A stretch of 64,000 nucleotides of DNA from an uncultured Veillonella sp. GTDB lineage: Bacteria; Bacillota; Negativicutes; Veillonellales; Veillonellaceae. Shown here piece by piece: positions 29,028 to 38,441 of the stretch (position 1 is its first letter; each line of letters begins with the position of its first letter). A program made the translations under genes and the position numbers. Where the stretch lies: positions 1 to 64,000 of the forward strand of contig NZ_URAR01000008.1 of the NCBI RefSeq assembly GCF_900545795.1, in the 5' to 3' direction. The notes under the pieces were generated by a model. It was not told the origin of the DNA. It did not search any database and saw only the letters and a list, made by a program, of their open reading frames with translations.

Positions 29028-29915
29028 ATGCAAGTACCAATGTTATTGAAACCTATCGAAACAACAGCGGCAGCGATTTTGATTGGGGCTAGGAGAACGC
29101 AGTTGCCGATTGGACGAATGTTGATTCTCAGTTTTTTAGCCGGTGCGTATATAGCGTTTGCGGCGCAGGCATCTAATATGGGGGCTTATAATTTACTATC
29201 TATGCCAGAGACCTTTGGCCTAGGGCGTACAGTGGCAGGACTTATTTTTGGTAGCGGGCTCGTATTCGTTGTTCTTACTGGCTGTGAATTATTTACAGGA
29301 AATGTGCTTATCACAGCAAGTTTGGCAGCTAATGAAGTAACGGCAGCGCGTATGTTGCGCAATTGGTTCTGGGTGTATTTAGGGAACTTTTTAGGCTCTG
29401 TATTTATTGCTTGGAGTCTCTGTCAATCAGGACTTTGGGGAAGTAGTGGACATTTATTAGGCGCTATGACCCTAAAAATAGCCTTAGGAAAGATTAGTTT
29501 ATCTTTTGGTTCCGCTTTAGTGCTTGGCATCCTTTGTAACTGGTTGGTATGTTTAGCTGTATGGCTTAGTTTTTCCACCATGTCCATGCCGGCTAAGGTG
29601 ATGGGGATTTTCTTGCCAATCTTTATGTTCGTGCTATCTGGTTTTGAACATAGTATTGCCAATATGTACTATATTCCAGCTGGTATTATGACGGCTCAAG
29701 ACCCAGCTATTGCAGCAAAGGCTATGGCTATTGGTGTAAGTCCAGAAGGGATTGCCTCCTTGACTTGGGGCAATTTCGTTTTGAAAAATCTAATCCCAGT
29801 TACTTTGGGAAATATGATTGGTGGCATTCTCTTTATCGCGATGGCGTATTTCTATGGTCATGGCAAACCTAGCAAAGAAATTTTAGAGTCCGTAAAAGAG
29901 GGGATTTTTAAATAA
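29028..29915 (+). CDS. focA: Formate/nitrite transporter family protein (FocA/NirC)
   Basis: 295 aa with six hydrophobic segments and the family signatures: LSFLAGAYIAFAAQASNMGA, LFTGNVL and NWLVCLAVWLS. It forms pentameric channels for formate, nitrite or similar monovalent anions. Given formate dehydrogenase, fdhD and formate-THF ligase within 17 kb, formate is the likely substrate (inference). ATG with AAAGGGG upstream. It is followed by repeats and no clear terminator. Confidence 0.9.
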   Translation: MQVPMLLKPIETTAAAILIGARRTQLPIGRMLILSFLAGAYIAFAAQASNMGAYNLLSMPETFGLGRTVAGLIFGSGLVFVVLTGCELFTGNVLITASLAANEVTAARMLRNWFWVYLGNFLGSVFIAWSLCQSGLWGSSGHLLGAMTLKIALGKISLSFGSALVLGILCNWLVCLAVWLSFSTMSMPAKVMGIFLPIFMFVLSGFEHSIANMYYIPAGIMTAQDPAIAAKAMAIGVSPEGIASLTWGNFVLKNLIPVTLGNMIGGILFIAMAYFYGHGKPSKEILESVKEGIFK

Positions 29916-29934
29916 AAATATAGTACTACAGAAG

Positions 29935-30076
29935 TAAAGTACAGCGCAGTAAATGCGAAGTAGAACAAAGTAAAATGCAGTAAAATCAAAGTGCAGTGCA
30001 ATAAAAGCGAAGTACAACAAAAGCAAAGTTCAGTGCAATAAAAGCGAAGTAGAATAAAAGTCCAGTGAAGTAAGGG
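29935..30076. repeat. Degenerate tandem repeat after focA
   Basis: AGTGCAATAAAAGCGAAGTA occurs at 29995 and 30032 (37-bp period) with further decayed copies on both sides. The rest of the gap to 30,397 is AT-rich with a -10-like TATACT at 30312 and no gene. Confidence 0.8.
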
Positions 30077-30397
30077 CTGGGAAGGCTGTAGAAAATAAGA
30101 TTTTTCTAGATAATTAAAACAATTTGGAATATATACAAAATTATATTGTAATACATAATGAGGTCGCGTTCTTGGGGACGTCTTGATATTTAAGTAGAAG
30201 TATTAAATTTGCTATGCTAATGGCATAAAATTAAGCGCTACTTGATGTATTGAAGGCGTACAGCGAACGTGACCTTTGTTATTCGCCCTTTTCAATATCG
30301 ATAAAATTCGGTATACTAGAAACAAAGAGAGATACATATCATACGTATTAAGTTTACGGAAGGAATTAAATTCCGCAGATTAGAAATGGAGTTATTA

Positions 30398-31189
30398 ATG
30401 GACTATACTAATATTTTGTATTCAGTAGAAAATAAAATTGCCACAATTACCTTTAATCGCCCAGAAGTACAAAATGGGTTTAATATTCCTATGTGTAATG
30501 AGATTTTAGATGCTATTGAGCGCACAGAAGCAAATCCAGAAGCGCGCGTACTCTTATTTAATGCCGTGGGTAAAGTTTTTTCCGTAGGTGGCGACTTATC
30601 TGAAATGAAACGTGCCGTTGAAGAGGATGATCAACAATCTTTAGTGGCTATAGCAGAATTAGTTATGCAAATTTCTTTTGCTATGAAAAAGATGAGTAAG
30701 CCTGTTGTTATGAGTACTGATGGTGCTGTAGCTGGGGCGGCTTTTAACATGGTATTAGCCGCTGATATGTGTATTGCCTCTACGAATAGCCGTTTTATTC
30801 AAGCCTTTGTAAATGTAGGTTTGGCGCCTGATGCGGGTGGTATGTTCTTGTTAACTCGCGCGATTGGTATGAATCGTGCTATGCATCTTGCTATGACTGG
30901 TGAAGCTGTAACTGCTGAAAAAGCAAAAGAATATGGCTTTGTATATAAAATCTGTGAACCAGAATTACTCGTTAAAACTACTGATCGCCTTTGTACACGA
31001 TTAGCTAAAGGACCTGAACTTTCCTTTAAAGCTATGAAAGAACAAATGTGGGCGGCCTTCTTCAGTGGTTGGGATGAATATGCTAAACTTGAAGTAGAAT
31101 TACAAACGTATTTAGGCTTCTCAGAAGATTTTAAAGAAGGCGTAAGAGCCTTTGCTGAACGACGGAGACCGAACTTCCAAGGGAAGTAA
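30398..31189 (+). CDS. Enoyl-CoA hydratase/isomerase family protein
   Basis: 263 aa crotonase fold. The CoA/oxyanion motifs are seen: FNRPEVQNGFNIPM, VFSVGGDLSEMKRA and STDGAVAGAAFNMVLAADMC with FVNVGLAPDAGGMFLLTRAI. The last stretch carries Asp where classical hydratases have Glu, so hydratase chemistry is not certain; isomerase or hydrolase activity is possible. The start at MDYTN is preceded by GGAG; the first in-frame ATG overlaps that site. Monocistronic, ending in a strong terminator. Confidence 0.9.
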   Translation: MDYTNILYSVENKIATITFNRPEVQNGFNIPMCNEILDAIERTEANPEARVLLFNAVGKVFSVGGDLSEMKRAVEEDDQQSLVAIAELVMQISFAMKKMSKPVVMSTDGAVAGAAFNMVLAADMCIASTNSRFIQAFVNVGLAPDAGGMFLLTRAIGMNRAMHLAMTGEAVTAEKAKEYGFVYKICEPELLVKTTDRLCTRLAKGPELSFKAMKEQMWAAFFSGWDEYAKLEVELQTYLGFSEDFKEGVRAFAERRRPNFQGK

Positions 31190-31216
31190 GGTGTATCTGT
31201 ATCCAAACAATTAAAT

Positions 31217-31288
31217 AAAGCCCCCTATATATGCTCGCTCCCGTCGAGACAAGCTCGAATGGTCGCTGCACATATATAGGGGGCTTTT
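31217..31288 (+). terminator. Terminator with 16-bp stem
   Basis: AAGCCCCCTATATATG / CATATATAGGGGGCTT followed by TTTAT; the long loop contains GAGACAAGCTCGAATGGTCG. Confidence 0.88.
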
Positions 31289-31321
31289 ATATTGTCCGCC
31301 GTACAGATACGGAGGTAGAGA

Positions 31322-31384
31322 AGCTGTCATATGTACGGCTTGAGTCAAGCTAAATGTTCGCTCCGTATATGTGACATCTTTTTT
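31322..31384 (+). terminator. Second long hairpin with T-run
   Basis: GTCATATGTACGG / CCGTATATGTGAC stem followed by T6; the loop carries GAGTCAAGCTAAATGTTCGC, resembling the loop of the terminator before it. Confidence 0.7.
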
Positions 31385-31439
31385 ATTATGAATGTAGTGT
31401 ATATGTTTTTTACAAAGTTATAGCCCATCGCCCATACAA

Positions 31440-31510
31440 TGCCTAGGGGGAAGGGCTCGAATGGTTGATACACATATATAGGGGGCTTTTTATATTGTCC
31501 GGCGTACAAC
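31440..31510 (+). repeat. Degenerate duplicate of the preceding terminator
   Basis: GGGCTCGAATGGTTGATACA followed by CATATATAGGGGGCTTTTTA and TATTGTCCGGCGTACA closely copies 31250-31308, but the left stem arm is lost. The region 31190-31621 otherwise shows no gene. Confidence 0.75.
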
Positions 31511-31621
31511 TGTTTATCATTTTATTTTTATGAAGTTTTGTATATGTTAAAGACTATGGAAATACAGCGATAAAATTAGGGATAAGGAATGTAGTTCTAA
31601 GTAATTGTGAGTAATAATCAT

Positions 31622-31649
31622 TTGACATTTTATTTAAATTTATTATAAT
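31622..31649 (+). promoter_or_regulatory. Promoter of the small exported protein gene
   Basis: Consensus TTGACA, 16-bp spacer, consensus TATAAT; 63 bases before the start codon. Confidence 0.8.
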
Positions 31650-31712
31650 TTTATATAAATGATATAATTATAATTTGTGTGTTGTGTTATGTGTATGTAA
31701 AGAGGTGTTAGT

Positions 31713-32099
31713 ATGAAATCTTGGAAAAAGTATGTAGCTGTTTTAGGTCTAGTTGGTGCTTTAGGTGTAGGTTTTAATGCTGTTGATGCAGCTGACTGGT
31801 ATTATGTTGGGGAAAGCTCAGTGGGGGATCAAATTTCGATTGATAATAGTTCGGTGCAAAAGAATTCTGAATGGGCTGTTCTCTGGGTTCGTATTAATGA
31901 GCCAAGTGGAGAATATTACTATGAGCGTATGCGCTTAGACCGTGAAAATTACACAATTCAAACCTTAGAATTGCAGCCATATTATTCTGATGGCACGCCG
32001 TATGCTGAGGATGAGTATGAATACGATACAACTGTAGACACAATTGTGCCAGATAGTGTTGGGGAAGAAGTATACAATTTAGTGTGGGGTTCTCGCTAG
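31713..32099 (+). CDS. Small exported protein of unknown function
   Basis: 128 aa. Clear signal peptide (KSWKKYVAVLGLVGALGVGF, cleavage near VDA-AD). The mature part is ~100 residues, acidic and Tyr-rich (EPSGEYYYERMRLDREN, AEDEYEYDTTVD), probably beta-rich. The layout (one short exported domain with a W-V-R pattern) resembles other small surface proteins of Negativicutes, but I do not recognise the family. Strong promoter, AGAGGTG ribosome site and own terminator: a monocistronic and probably well-expressed gene. Confidence 0.85.
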   Translation: MKSWKKYVAVLGLVGALGVGFNAVDAADWYYVGESSVGDQISIDNSSVQKNSEWAVLWVRINEPSGEYYYERMRLDRENYTIQTLELQPYYSDGTPYAEDEYEYDTTVDTIVPDSVGEEVYNLVWGSR

Positions 32100-32142
32100 G
32101 TTTAAAGCGTTATTATATCACTAGATTAAATCATTATAATAG

Positions 32143-32174
32143 AAAAAGAGGCATCCTGAGGATGCCTCTTTTTT
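32143..32174 (+). terminator. Terminator
   Basis: AAAAAGAGGCATCC-tga-GGATGCCTCTTTTTT, a perfect stem. It can also serve guaC on the other strand. Confidence 0.9.
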
Positions 32175-32270
32175 GTATCACATTTTATAATAAAATATAA
32201 AGAATGCGAAGATTTTTATTAGTTAATTAGTCAGTTTGTTACTTTTTAGTAAACGCTGTTTACGTAAAAA

Positions 32271-33257
32271 TTAACGATCACCATTGAAAATGGAGTTTTT
32301 AACGATTACATAGTCAACTTTGCGAATGGAGTTTAGATTGTTGCCACCAGCGTAAGAGATGGAAGATTGAAGGTCTTGCTCCATTTCAGTTAATGTATCA
32401 AATAGGCTGCCTTTAGAAGGAATATACATTTTCTTACCTTCTACATTTTTCTTTTCGCCTTTTTGAGATTCAGATGCACTGCCGAAGTATTCTTTATATG
32501 GCTTGCCTTCGATTTCTACAGTTTTACCAGGAGATTCAACATGACCAGCAAATAAAGAACCAATCATAACCATAGTAGCGCCAAAGCGAATAGATTTGGC
32601 AATATCGCCATGGTCGCGGATACCGCCATCAGCAATAACAGGTTTAGTAGCGGCTTTGCTGCACCAACGAACAGCGGATAGTTGCCAGCCACCTGTACCA
32701 AAGCCAGTTTTTAATTTAGTAATACAAACTTTACCAGGTCCAATACCAACTTTAGTTGCATCAGCACCAGCATTTTCAAGTTCACGAACAGCTTCAGGAG
32801 TACCAACATTACCAGCAATAACAAAGCTTTCAGGTAATACTTTTTTAATGTGCTGGATCATTTTAATAACAGAGTTAGAATGACCATGAGCAATGTCGAT
32901 AGTAATGAATTCTGGGCAAAGACCAGCTGCTTTGATTTCATCTACAAAAGCAAATTCTTCATCTTTAACACCAATACTGATGGAAGCATAAAGACCTTGT
33001 TCTTTCATGCGTTTAATGAAATCTAAACGAGTATGTGGTGCAAAGCGGTGCATAATATAGAAATAGTTTTCACGAGCTAATTTTTCAGCCAATTCTTCAT
33101 CAATAATAGTTTGCATATTAGCTGGTACAACTGGTAAGCGGAAGGTATGAGAACCTAATTTTACAGTTGTATCGCATTCACTACGGCTGTTAACGATACA
33201 TTTATTTGGAATCAATTGAATATCTTCATAATCAAAAATGTTTGTTGTATTAATCAT
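32271..33257 (-). CDS. guaC: GMP reductase
   Basis: 328 aa TIM barrel of the IMPDH/GMPR family without CBS domains. The catalytic Cys loop is GIGPGKVCITKLKTGFGTGG, and the phosphate site is ADGGIRDHGDIAKSIRFGA with MIGSLFAGHVE. The tail GSASESQKGEKKNVEGKKMY is typical of GMPR. It deaminates GMP to IMP with NADPH. The start at MINTT is set by AGGAGG; the longer frame begins in AT-rich leader. I saw no purine riboswitch in its leader. Confidence 0.93.
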   Translation of the reverse strand: MINTTNIFDYEDIQLIPNKCIVNSRSECDTTVKLGSHTFRLPVVPANMQTIIDEELAEKLARENYFYIMHRFAPHTRLDFIKRMKEQGLYASISIGVKDEEFAFVDEIKAAGLCPEFITIDIAHGHSNSVIKMIQHIKKVLPESFVIAGNVGTPEAVRELENAGADATKVGIGPGKVCITKLKTGFGTGGWQLSAVRWCSKAATKPVIADGGIRDHGDIAKSIRFGATMVMIGSLFAGHVESPGKTVEIEGKPYKEYFGSASESQKGEKKNVEGKKMYIPSKGSLFDTLTEMEQDLQSSISYAGGNNLNSIRKVDYVIVKNSIFNGDR

Positions 33258-33546
33258 GGAAATCCTCCTATTCTCATGGTTATCACATAATAATCCATTA
33301 AATATTATATAGAAAATTATACGAATAAGCAAGATGTAGTTGAATAAATTAGCTGAACTATACTATATATTGTAAAATTTATTTTCTACTCATTTTGTCT
33401 ACTTAGATACTACATTTGTTTAATAAATATGCTATAATGAAGTTACTATTACTAGTATTAATTACTAGATAGTATTGGGTAAATAGTGCATAAGGAAGTG
33501 AATAGTGGATTAGCATTGATTGCGTTGAATTGAGGAGGCTTTATTT

Positions 33547-34083
33547 ATGAAACAGACACAGCGCACACGGATGTTAGTGGAAGCTGGATTGTGCATCGCT
33601 ATTGCTTATGTACTTCATTTTATTGTTTTATTTCAAATGCCACAAGGTGGGTCAGTAAATGCGGCCAATTTAGTGCCTTTAGTTATTTTCTCTATGCGCT
33701 GGGGCGGCAAGAATGGTGTTTTTGCTTGTACTATGTATGGAGTTATTGCCTTTTTATTAGGTGCTAAATTTTCATTACATTATTTAAGTATTTTACTAGA
33801 TTATTTGGTGGCCTATGGCGTAATTGGCATTACTGGCTTTTTCCGAGATAGTCGTGCTGGTGTAAGTATAGGCTTTGTTATTAGCGCTATATTTCGTTGG
33901 ATGGCATCTGTCATCTCGGGAGCTGTTGTATTTGCTGCTTATGCGCCACCGGGACAAAATCCTGTGGCCTACTCTGTGATTTACAATGCCACATATATGG
34001 TGCCAGAGTTTTGCATTAATTTAATTGTTATTTTGTTGTTTTATGAGCGAATTATGCGAGGTATTAAGACGTCCACTCGTTAA
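33547..34083 (+). CDS. thiT: Thiamine transporter ThiT (ECF S component)
   Basis: 178 aa, about six membrane helices. ThiT signatures are present: QMPQGGSVNAANLVPL, SLHYLSILLDYLVAYG and VFAAYAPPGQNP...YNATYMVPEF. It binds thiamine and works with the shared ECF energising module, which is not in this window. The ATG has GAGGAGG upstream; an extended -10 (TGCTATAAT) lies about 120 bases earlier. I looked for a TPP riboswitch in the leader and saw none. Confidence 0.92.
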   Translation: MKQTQRTRMLVEAGLCIAIAYVLHFIVLFQMPQGGSVNAANLVPLVIFSMRWGGKNGVFACTMYGVIAFLLGAKFSLHYLSILLDYLVAYGVIGITGFFRDSRAGVSIGFVISAIFRWMASVISGAVVFAAYAPPGQNPVAYSVIYNATYMVPEFCINLIVILLFYERIMRGIKTSTR

Positions 34084-34147
34084 GTGACGGTGCTTGCATA
34101 AGCTGGTATACTCATATTAATTATATAAGACGTAAGAAGGTGATGCT

Positions 34148-35518
34148 GTGAAACGACTCGTTCTAGAGAGAACTGATAGTCATCACGCATATAGACGTGG
34201 GGTATTGATTTTAAGTGGTGGTAAGAGCTCACGCATGGGACAAAGCAAGGCTGATTTACCTTGGAAACAAGGCACTATGCTAACGGATTTGTTAGAGCGT
34301 GCTCGCTTGGCTGAGCCATCCGATATAGTTGTTTCCACCAATACACCATTAGATTTAAGAACTTTGCAAGGTGATTTATTTGAGTCACATCCCTTAAGTG
34401 ATCGCAAAGGCCATAAAAAGCTTTGTGAACGTGAGCTAGCCTCTATAGAGCCGGATACGACGCATTGCTTGCAGTGGGTGCCACCTGAAGGAGAGGCTGT
34501 TACTATCTTTGTGGTTACTGATAAAGGTGGCAGTCATGGTCCTTTAAGTGGCATAGTTAGTGGCTTAGAAGAAGGACGCAGTGAAGTATATCTAGCCGTA
34601 TCGATTGATATGCCATTTTTCGAGAATTTTGATTTTGCCACGACTAGCCATATGCTTGCTCGCTTAGGTGAAGCTCCTTTTGATTGTGTAGTGCCTACCT
34701 TGCATGGTCGGATTGAACCTATGGGGGCTTTGTATAGCAAGCGTTGTATTGAGCCTATAAAAGCCTTGCTTAAGGCAGAAGAATACCACGTGAGAGCTTT
34801 ATTTGAGAGAGTAAAGACTGAATATATAGCTGTTGATGAACTCGCTCTAGATTATAAGAATATAAATACTCCCTTAGATTATAAAGTAGCACAAGCTAAA
34901 GAGTTGAATAGAGGGCGGAAAGTTCCGTTGATTTCAGTGTGTGCTAAAGAATCTAAGACAGGGAAAACAACCATTTCGGCAGCTCTTATCAAAGCATTGA
35001 CTGATAAAGGCTTTGAAATGGGCTATGTGAAAAGTGATGGCCATGGATTTACCATGGACAGGGAAGGAAGTGATACCTTTCAAGCTAGCCAGGCTGGCGC
35101 AAAGGCTGTTGCAATTAGTGGGCCACATAGTTATGCTATGATTGTAAAGCATAATAAAAAGAAGGATATTGCAAGCTTGGCGGAGAATTTATCAGTAGAC
35201 CTGGTTGTATTAGAAACACGCAGTCGAGGTGTATTGCCTATTATTGAGGTGGTTCCTAATTTTAAAACCATTACAAATAGTACTGCTGGTAAGGGGGAAA
35301 GCCCTATAGCAGCTGAAAAAATTACCGTATCTGAAAGCGCTATTACATCCGAGAGACATGTAGTTTCCGAAAGTCCTATCAATGAGCATGACGTTATCGC
35401 TGTTATATCTATGAGCGATGAGCCTTTGCCAGTAGAGAAAGGCTTGCGGACAACGCGCTACTTTACAAAGTCTCAAGTCACCGAGTTAGCGAATTGGCTT
35501 TGTGAGGACGTGTTGTAA
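34148..35518 (+). CDS. Fused MobA-MobB molybdenum cofactor protein
   Basis: 456 aa, two domains. Residues ~15-245 are MobA-like (GTP:molybdopterin guanylyltransferase): LILSGGKSSRMGQSKADLPW, HGPLSGIVSGL and VSIDMPF. Residues ~260-380 are MobB-like: a P-loop region VCAKESKTGKTTISAALI, then VKSDGHGFTMDREGSDTFQA. The last ~80 residues contain a low-complexity ESPI/ESAI stretch. It makes the guanine-dinucleotide form of the cofactor (bis-MGD) used by formate dehydrogenase, encoded 200 bp downstream. GTG/ATG choice: I use the start at 34148 (GTG) with AAGAAGGTGA upstream. Confidence 0.88.
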   Translation: MKRLVLERTDSHHAYRRGVLILSGGKSSRMGQSKADLPWKQGTMLTDLLERARLAEPSDIVVSTNTPLDLRTLQGDLFESHPLSDRKGHKKLCERELASIEPDTTHCLQWVPPEGEAVTIFVVTDKGGSHGPLSGIVSGLEEGRSEVYLAVSIDMPFFENFDFATTSHMLARLGEAPFDCVVPTLHGRIEPMGALYSKRCIEPIKALLKAEEYHVRALFERVKTEYIAVDELALDYKNINTPLDYKVAQAKELNRGRKVPLISVCAKESKTGKTTISAALIKALTDKGFEMGYVKSDGHGFTMDREGSDTFQASQAGAKAVAISGPHSYAMIVKHNKKKDIASLAENLSVDLVVLETRSRGVLPIIEVVPNFKTITNSTAGKGESPIAAEKITVSESAITSERHVVSESPINEHDVIAVISMSDEPLPVEKGLRTTRYFTKSQVTELANWLCEDVL

Positions 35519-35721
35519 AAGCTGTACTAAAGTTTTTTCGTAGCTAATAACATTTAGTAGGCTATGTGTAATGATTTTTCGGTGCTTTATGCAAGATAAG
35601 CTTGTGAAAGGGAATAGACAAGCTATCTCTGTTTTGGCGTAGACGAATAATAAATGAGAGAACCCGCATAATAGGATTAGGTATATAGTGAAAGCGATTC
35701 AAGTGAATGAGAGGATGCCAT

Positions 35722-37914
35722 ATGCAAACTAACTATGAGAAAATTGTGTCTGTTTGTTCGTACTGTGGTTCAGGTTGTCAGATAGAGTTTACTGTCGACA
35801 AAAAAGCCAATCGCATTATTGAAGCGAAGGGAGCTCCTGGGCGAACAAATGAAGGCCGCTTATGTTTAAAAGGTTTTTATGGTTGGGATTATTTAAATGA
35901 TCCTAAGATTTTAACTCGTCGTATTACACAGCCAATGATTCGCAAGGTCGGTAAGGGTAGTGAATTAGAACCAGTAAGCTGGGATGAAGCAATTAAGTAT
36001 ACAGCGGATCGACTCAAAGCAGTTATTAAAGAGTATGGTCCAGATTGTGTTATGGCAGCTGGTTCTGCTCGAGGTCCTGGTAATGAAGCAGGTTATATTA
36101 CTCAAAAGTTTATGCGTGCTGTAGTGGGCACTAATAATGTGGACCACTGTGCCCGCATTTGTCATGCTGCATCTGTGGCAGGTTTGAAACAGACTATTGG
36201 GGAAGGGGCCATGTCTGTTAGTGTGCCAGAAATTGAAGATGCGGAAGTAATTTTGAATATTGGTTACAATGGTGCTACATCACATCCAATCGTAGCGCGC
36301 CGTATTGTAAAAGCTAAGGCTAAAGGGGCTAAGATTATTTGTGCAGACCCTCAGATTTCAGAAACAGCCCGTATTGCCGATATTCATTTACAACAAAAGG
36401 GTGGTACTAATTTATTATTGTTAAATGCACTAGCATATACAATTATTGATGAACATTTATATGACGAAGAGTTTATCAAAGAACATGTAAATGGTTTTGA
36501 AGAATATGTACCTAAGTTAAAAGGCTATGCACCGGAAGAGGTAGCTCATTTAGTGGGCGTTACAGCACAGCAAATTCGCGAAGCAGCTCGAATCTATGCC
36601 TCCTCTAAGCATTCTATTATTCTTTGGGGCATGGGCATTACCCAGTTCTTCCAAGGTGTAGATAGCGTAGCCGCTTGTTCTAATTTAGCTATGCTAACTG
36701 GTAACTATGGTCATTATGCAACTGGCGTAGGTCCTGTACGTGGTCAGAATAACGTACAAGGCACTTGTGATATGGGCATTTTACCTGATGTATATCCTGG
36801 TTATCAATCTGTAACTGATGATGCAGTACGTGAAAAATTTGAAGAAGCTTGGGGCGTTAAACTATCACCTAATGTAGGGATGAAATTAACTCAAGTGCCA
36901 GAATATGTATTGGAAGAAACAGACCCTAAGAAACAGATTCATGCATACTATATTATTGGTGAAGACCCTGCGCAATCAGATCCTAACTTAGACGAAATAC
37001 GTGAGGCTTTACAGAAAATAGACTTTGTTATTGTACAAGATATTTTCATGAACCGTACTGCTGAATATGCAGATGTAATTTTACCAGCCACTGCTTGGGG
37101 TGAACATGATGCTATCTTCACTTGTTGTGACCGTGGTTTCCAACGAGTGCGCAAAGTAATTGAACCACCGGAAGGCGTAAAAACTGACTGGGAAATTCTC
37201 TGTCTTATTGCTACAGCTATGGGCTATCCAATGCACTACAATAATACAGAAGAAATTTGGGATGAAATGCGTAAATTAGCACCTAAATTTACTGGTGCCA
37301 CCTATGCTAAAATTGAGGCGCTTGGTGGGGTACAATGGCCTTGCTATGATGAAAGTATGGAGGATAAAGGGACTATGTTCCTCCATGAAGGTGGCCAATT
37401 TGCCACTAAAGATGGGCGTGGTAATTTAGTCTTTACTGATTATCAACCAGTTAAGGAAGATGTAGATGAAGAATATCCATTGTCCTTCTGTACAGTACGT
37501 GAAGTAGGTCACTACTCAGCTCGTACTATGACTGGTAACTGTCGCATGCTTCGCCAATTAGAAGATGAGCCTGGCTGGATTGCTATGAATCCAAAAGATT
37601 GTGAAGCTTTAGGCGTTGAACAAGGTGATTTGGTTCGCGTTCGCTCTCGTCGTGGCAGCTTAATTACCCGTTGCTTACCAACTGAGCGCGCTAAAGAAGG
37701 GGCTACTTACATGACCTATCAATGGTGGATTGGTGCATGTAATGAACTAACTTTAGGCGAGCTTGACCCTAAGAGTAAGACACCAGAATATAAATACTGT
37801 GCATGCCGTGTTGAAAAATTAGAAGATCAAGCGGAAGCAGAAGAATATGTGAAGTCACAATATGCTTTAATTAGAGCGAAAAATGGTATAGTAAAGGCAG
37901 GTGCCGGTGCATGA
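35722..37914 (+). CDS. fdhF: Formate dehydrogenase catalytic subunit (Mo/W-bis-MGD, cysteine type)
   Basis: 730 aa. The N-terminal [4Fe-4S] motif CSYCGSGC...GRLCLKG is present. Cys143 in NNVDHCARICHAA takes the place of the selenocysteine of E. coli FdhF (TGT codon, so no recoding). Other features are PVRGQNNVQGTCDMG, a C-terminal molybdopterin-dinucleotide domain (GNCRMLRQLEDEPGWIAMNP) and GDLVRVRSRRGSL. It oxidises formate to CO2 and passes electrons to the ferredoxin subunits that follow with 4-base overlap. No twin-arginine signal, so cytoplasmic. The start is set by GAGAGG upstream; an earlier ATG overlaps it. Confidence 0.93.
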   Translation: MQTNYEKIVSVCSYCGSGCQIEFTVDKKANRIIEAKGAPGRTNEGRLCLKGFYGWDYLNDPKILTRRITQPMIRKVGKGSELEPVSWDEAIKYTADRLKAVIKEYGPDCVMAAGSARGPGNEAGYITQKFMRAVVGTNNVDHCARICHAASVAGLKQTIGEGAMSVSVPEIEDAEVILNIGYNGATSHPIVARRIVKAKAKGAKIICADPQISETARIADIHLQQKGGTNLLLLNALAYTIIDEHLYDEEFIKEHVNGFEEYVPKLKGYAPEEVAHLVGVTAQQIREAARIYASSKHSIILWGMGITQFFQGVDSVAACSNLAMLTGNYGHYATGVGPVRGQNNVQGTCDMGILPDVYPGYQSVTDDAVREKFEEAWGVKLSPNVGMKLTQVPEYVLEETDPKKQIHAYYIIGEDPAQSDPNLDEIREALQKIDFVIVQDIFMNRTAEYADVILPATAWGEHDAIFTCCDRGFQRVRKVIEPPEGVKTDWEILCLIATAMGYPMHYNNTEEIWDEMRKLAPKFTGATYAKIEALGGVQWPCYDESMEDKGTMFLHEGGQFATKDGRGNLVFTDYQPVKEDVDEEYPLSFCTVREVGHYSARTMTGNCRMLRQLEDEPGWIAMNPKDCEALGVEQGDLVRVRSRRGSLITRCLPTERAKEGATYMTYQWWIGACNELTLGELDPKSKTPEYKYCACRVEKLEDQAEAEEYVKSQYALIRAKNGIVKAGAGA

Positions 37915-38441
37915 ATCGATTTGTAAAAGGAAATCCCCTACTTTGTATTGGCTGCCGTACATGTATGGTAGCTTGTGTGGTAGCTCATCGCGGTAATGGT
38001 ATTTTTACCACAGACCCAGATAGTGAAGACTTTTTCCCACGCATTCACGTTATTAAAACTAAAACTAAGACTATGACAGTGCAATGTCATCATTGTGAAA
38101 ACGCACCTTGTGTTACAGTATGCCCTGTAGGCGCTCTAGAAAAAGGGGCAGATAGCATTTTACTTCATGAAGAGCGCTGCATTGGTTGCCAACAATGTAC
38201 TATGGCTTGCCCATTTGGTGCTATTCAAATGAAAACTGTAGACGAAGCAGAGGGCGTTCGCGTAGTAGCTAATAAATGCGACCTTTGTGCTCATACAGAA
38301 GAAGGCACACCAGCTTGTGTATCTCATTGTCCAACAGAAGCCTTGACCTATTATGTTGATGATGCGATTCAAAACATTGTAAGTCAGAAGAACCTTCAAA
38401 CGGCTCGTAAAGCTTGGGCTGCAAAGGAGGGACAAGTATGA
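37911..38441 (+). CDS. Four-cluster ferredoxin electron-transfer subunit (HydN-like), first copy
   Basis: 176 aa. Four [4Fe-4S] cysteine sets: CIGCRTCMVAC; CHHCENAPCVTVCP; CIGCQQCTMACP; CDLCAHTEEGTPACVSHCP. It resembles HydN/NrfC-type wire proteins and should carry electrons from the formate dehydrogenase to a partner that is not in the window. The start ATG overlaps the fdhF stop (ATGA), and its own stop overlaps the next gene the same way. Confidence 0.92.
   Translation: MNRFVKGNPLLCIGCRTCMVACVVAHRGNGIFTTDPDSEDFFPRIHVIKTKTKTMTVQCHHCENAPCVTVCPVGALEKGADSILLHEERCIGCQQCTMACPFGAIQMKTVDEAEGVRVVANKCDLCAHTEEGTPACVSHCPTEALTYYVDDAIQNIVSQKNLQTARKAWAAKEGQV

Noticed and set aside
33421..33546. TPP riboswitch before thiT
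   Set aside because: The conserved CTGAGA and adjacent thi-box elements are not present.
35722..37914. Selenocysteine codon in formate dehydrogenase
   Set aside because: The active-site codon is TGT (Cys143); no in-frame TGA and no SECIS-like need.
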